The notes under the pieces were generated by a model that did not search any database, was not told where the DNA came from, and was given only the letters and a program-made list of their open reading frames with translations. Positions 61,946-64,000 of a DNA stretch of 64,000 nt are shown here, piece after piece (position 1 is the first letter of the stretch; the number at the start of each line of letters is the position of its first letter). The position numbers and the translations under genes are program-made. The stretch is taken from the NCBI GenBank assembly GCA_003136635.1, contig PLFD01000016.1:33032-97031 (forward strand). Direction: 5' to 3'. This DNA is from a candidate division FCPU426 bacterium (GTDB lineage: Bacteria; Oederibacteriota; Muellerivitia; Muellerivitales; Muellerivitaceae).

Positions 61946-63229
61946 ATGACACTCTCCACTGACGAAATTAGTGAAATCGATTTAAAAGTCCTCCTGGAAA
62001 ATGAGCTGGTCAAGGTACACTTCCAGCCTTTCTTTTCTATCCGCGAAAAAATGATCGTGGGTTATGAGGCGCTTTCCAGAGGCATTCATCCACTATCCGG
62101 AGAAATAATTCCTCCCCTGACATTGTTGAAAGTCGCAAAAGAAGCCGGCTTCATTATGGAACTCGACCGTCTCATGCGCAAAAAAATATTGGAATGCTTT
62201 AGCAATTTTTGCCCGCAGCCGCACGAATTGATTCTCAGCCTTAATTTCGAAACTTCGATTATTGATAAGGAAATCGGTTCACTTCAGCTTATCCAGCTTA
62301 CCCGTCAGCTTAACTTGAACCCCGCGAATATCGTCATTGAGATACTCGAGTCCAAGATGAAGAACGTTGAGGCTCTCGCCAAATTTGTCAACATCCACCG
62401 TGAGAACGGATTCCTGATCGCGCTGGACGATGTTGGTAGGGGGCATTCCAATTTTGACCGTATTCCGGTAATTCACCCCGACATCATCAAAATTGACCGC
62501 TCCCTCGTAATGAACCTCCAAGATGATTACTACCGACAGGAAATATTTAAAGCGATAGGTCAATTGTCTCACAAAATCGGGGCAGTTGTTTTAGCGGAGG
62601 GTGTTGAAACGGAAGAAGAGGCCATGGAAGTTATGGAATTGGGTACTGATTTGATACAAGGTTATTACTTTTCCAAGCCCCAAGAACCCAATTTTGATTT
62701 CGCCGGGCTGGTTAACCATCTGGTTGATCCCATGGCGAAAAAGTTCAAAAAGCGAATGGTGGAAAAACTGAATATCAATAAGATTCAACACGAGCGCTAT
62801 ACCCTGATGATCGAAAATTTGGTAAGTGAAATCTCCACCCTTTCGGAGGATCAGGTGGACGAGAAGCTATCCGCCGCCCTTTTGAACCATTCCGTCGCCA
62901 AGGCGTTATATGTGCTGGACGATCACGGCCTTCAAACCTCCCAAATGGCCTGTGTGATGGACCACCAGCCTCGAAAAGGTATTTTTCGGGTGCCCCCCAA
63001 GGGAACGGACTATTCCACCAGGGATTTTTACTATGTCCTGATGGATGGCGGGTTTAACCGCAAATCCTTTACCAGCGAGCCCTACATTTCTCCCGCGACA
63101 GGACTTTTTTGCCTTACCATCGCAACCCGTTACAACGATAAGCAGGGAAAAACCATGATTCTTTGTGTAGATGTGGTGCCTAATTATCTCAAACATATGG
63201 GCCGAATCATGACCCTCTTTGGCGGCTGA
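61946..63229 (+). CDS. EAL-domain c-di-GMP phosphodiesterase
   Basis: 427 residues. The EAL motif is YEALSRG (E41-A42-L43); other catalytic residues are visible in SLNFETS, VIEILES, ALDDVGRGHSNF, IIKIDRSL, LAEGVET and QGYYFSKP, so it should hydrolyse c-di-GMP. After residue 260 comes a linker and a C-terminal sensor-like domain with DYSTRDFYYVLMDGG, EPYISPATGLFCLTIATRY and VVPNYL, the PDC/Cache ligand-binding pattern, without flanking transmembrane helices, so it acts in the cytoplasm. Possible TATAAT at 61893-61898. Confidence 0.88.
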   Translation: MTLSTDEISEIDLKVLLENELVKVHFQPFFSIREKMIVGYEALSRGIHPLSGEIIPPLTLLKVAKEAGFIMELDRLMRKKILECFSNFCPQPHELILSLNFETSIIDKEIGSLQLIQLTRQLNLNPANIVIEILESKMKNVEALAKFVNIHRENGFLIALDDVGRGHSNFDRIPVIHPDIIKIDRSLVMNLQDDYYRQEIFKAIGQLSHKIGAVVLAEGVETEEEAMEVMELGTDLIQGYYFSKPQEPNFDFAGLVNHLVDPMAKKFKKRMVEKLNINKIQHERYTLMIENLVSEISTLSEDQVDEKLSAALLNHSVAKALYVLDDHGLQTSQMACVMDHQPRKGIFRVPPKGTDYSTRDFYYVLMDGGFNRKSFTSEPYISPATGLFCLTIATRYNDKQGKTMILCVDVVPNYLKHMGRIMTLFGG

Positions 63230-63395
63230 ATACTTTTTGGAGATTTTTCCCAGAAAATAGACCAGTTGCCTTGAAAATGTCTGTTGAGAGTTTTGCTTTT
63301 CACCTCCCCGAATTATCAGAAAAACACTGCATAAATTGAGAAAAATACGCGTTTCGCATGGTAAACTCACCCATCTCGTAGGGTGAACTTGGAAA

Positions 63396-64000
63396 ATGAA
63401 ATTTTCTAAAAATTTAAACACGATATTAATGTTTGTTATCACGTTTATCGTAGTTTGTTTGGTTTTTCCTACCGGAGCTTTTGCCCAAGTTACGGATACC
63501 CCCACTAATACTTCGACGGATACTGCCACTTTTACCCCCACGGACACATCTACTGATACGCCGACCGATACACTGACCAATACCCCCACGGATACAGCGA
63601 CTTTTACAGTGACGGATACACCCACCGACACGCCCACCAATACAGTGACTGATACTTTTACCAACACTCCAACGGATACGCCGACTAATACATCCACAAA
63701 CACATCCACTAATACGCCGACGGATACACCGACAAACACCTCCACTTCGACGCCTACGCCCCAGCCGAAGCTGGTTCTTTCGTGGAACGGAGAGCCATCG
63801 TCGCAGAACTATTTATTCAATCAGCAAAATGTCACGGGAATCCAAATCATGCTCAAGGCTTTGGGGCAAGAATCTGTTACGGTAAGCCAATTGGCCTTTG
63901 ACTTGAGCGGAACAATTAGTTCTAGCGAGGTAGGGAGTGTGGAATTGTATCCGGACACGGGTACGAGTGGTGATGACGCGGGTGGAAACGGGCTTTATAC
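63396..64000 (+). CDS. secreted protein with Thr-rich stalk (partial, runs off the window)
   Basis: ATG 63396, no stop before the right edge (201 codons). Signal peptide (about 1-33, ending AFAQ), then about 90 residues of alternating Thr with Asp, Asn, Pro and Ser (bases 63493-63767, for example [11 protein letters not shown]), then a folded domain starting [18 protein letters not shown] with beta-strand character ([20 protein letters not shown]), similar to cohesin/big-type surface domains. The stalk would be glycosylated or spacing-type. Antisense ORFs across this stretch are artefacts of the repeat. Confidence 0.8.
   Translation, partial: MKFSKNLNTILMFVITFIVVCLVFPTGAFAQVTDTPTNTSTDTATFTPTDTSTDTPTDTLTNTPTDTATFTVTDTPTDTPTNTVTDTFTNTPTDTPTNTSTNTSTNTPTDTPTNTSTSTPTPQPKLVLSWNGEPSSQNYLFNQQNVTGIQIMLKALGQESVTVSQLAFDLSGTISSSEVGSVELYPDTGTSGDDAGGNGLY

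Noticed and set aside
62906..63745. Long Val/Ser-rich antisense ORF
   Set aside because: It is the mirror of the Thr-repeat coding sequence and of the EAL gene end; no ribosome site and no family match.
63493..63767. Short regularly spaced repeats resembling a CRISPR array
   Set aside because: The units are in-frame Thr codon repeats of a signal-peptide protein and have no unique spacers.

Overview
The window is 64 kb of densely packed bacterial chromosome (about half G+C, mostly plus-strand, many ATGA/TAATG overlaps) from a didermic, probably uncultured lineage. Evidence for an outer membrane: RlpA-type lipoprotein, PorV/PorQ-like and other beta-barrel proteins, a GT9 heptosyltransferase-like enzyme and several lipoproteins. 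The Thr-Pro-rich secreted stalks, FlgD/T9SS-like C-terminal domain on a subtilase, BatABCD/MoxR operon, PilZ/EAL/GYF_2 proteins and nitrogenase-type PII pair fit candidate phyla around Elusimicrobiota, FCPU426 or Omnitrophota; this placement is inference only. There are no rRNAs, prophages, complete insertion sequences or CRISPR arrays.

Layout. 1-14 kb: a nearly complete de novo pyrimidine set (pyrB end, pyrC, carA, carB, then pyrD, and pyrF-pyrE), interrupted by a cobalamin adenosyltransferase cluster, a cold-shock gene and queE-queC. A four-helix-bundle (S23 family) gene bounded by perfect 17-bp inverted repeats sits between pyrC and carA, and a 32-residue membrane mini-ORF overlaps the end of carA. 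14-17.7 kb: envelope proteins, then a sigma-54 promoter driving a previously unlisted 55-residue membrane ORF translationally coupled to two NifI-type PII genes. 17.7-24.7 kb: rqcH, acyl-CoA ligase, thiolase, MFS exporter, and a DUF1801 gene broken by a 5-bp tandem duplication. 24.7-30.3 kb: two further canonical sigma-54 promoters, before a GT9 glycosyltransferase and before a leucine-rich-repeat lipoprotein, with a decayed MazF/PemK toxin and an SDR-DUF2867 gene between them. 30.5-32.8 kb: groES-groEL. 33-40.7 kb: DUF58-BatA-BatB-BatC-BatD-MoxR operon with an unusual order (MoxR last). 40.7-47.4 kb: yicC-gmk-rpoZ-coaBC, running with overlaps into subtilase, PorV-like barrel and type-4 uracil-DNA glycosylase. 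47.6-58.3 kb: TPR and PilZ proteins, gltX, tRNA-Gln, otsB, quinone reductase, TPR-barrel fusion, an M16 peptidase pair and tRNA-Glu. 58.3-64 kb: a long structured intergenic region, then a STAS protein, a three-fold repeat protein with a GYF_2 tail, an EAL phosphodiesterase, and the start of a large Thr-rich secreted protein that runs off the window.

The most notable items are the inverted-repeat-bounded S23 unit, the sigma-54/55-aa ORF/NifI operon, the STAS/triple-repeat/EAL cluster and the subtilase-PorV pair. Several dispersed palindromic repeat families are also present, one of which supplies the first codons of an M16 peptidase gene.
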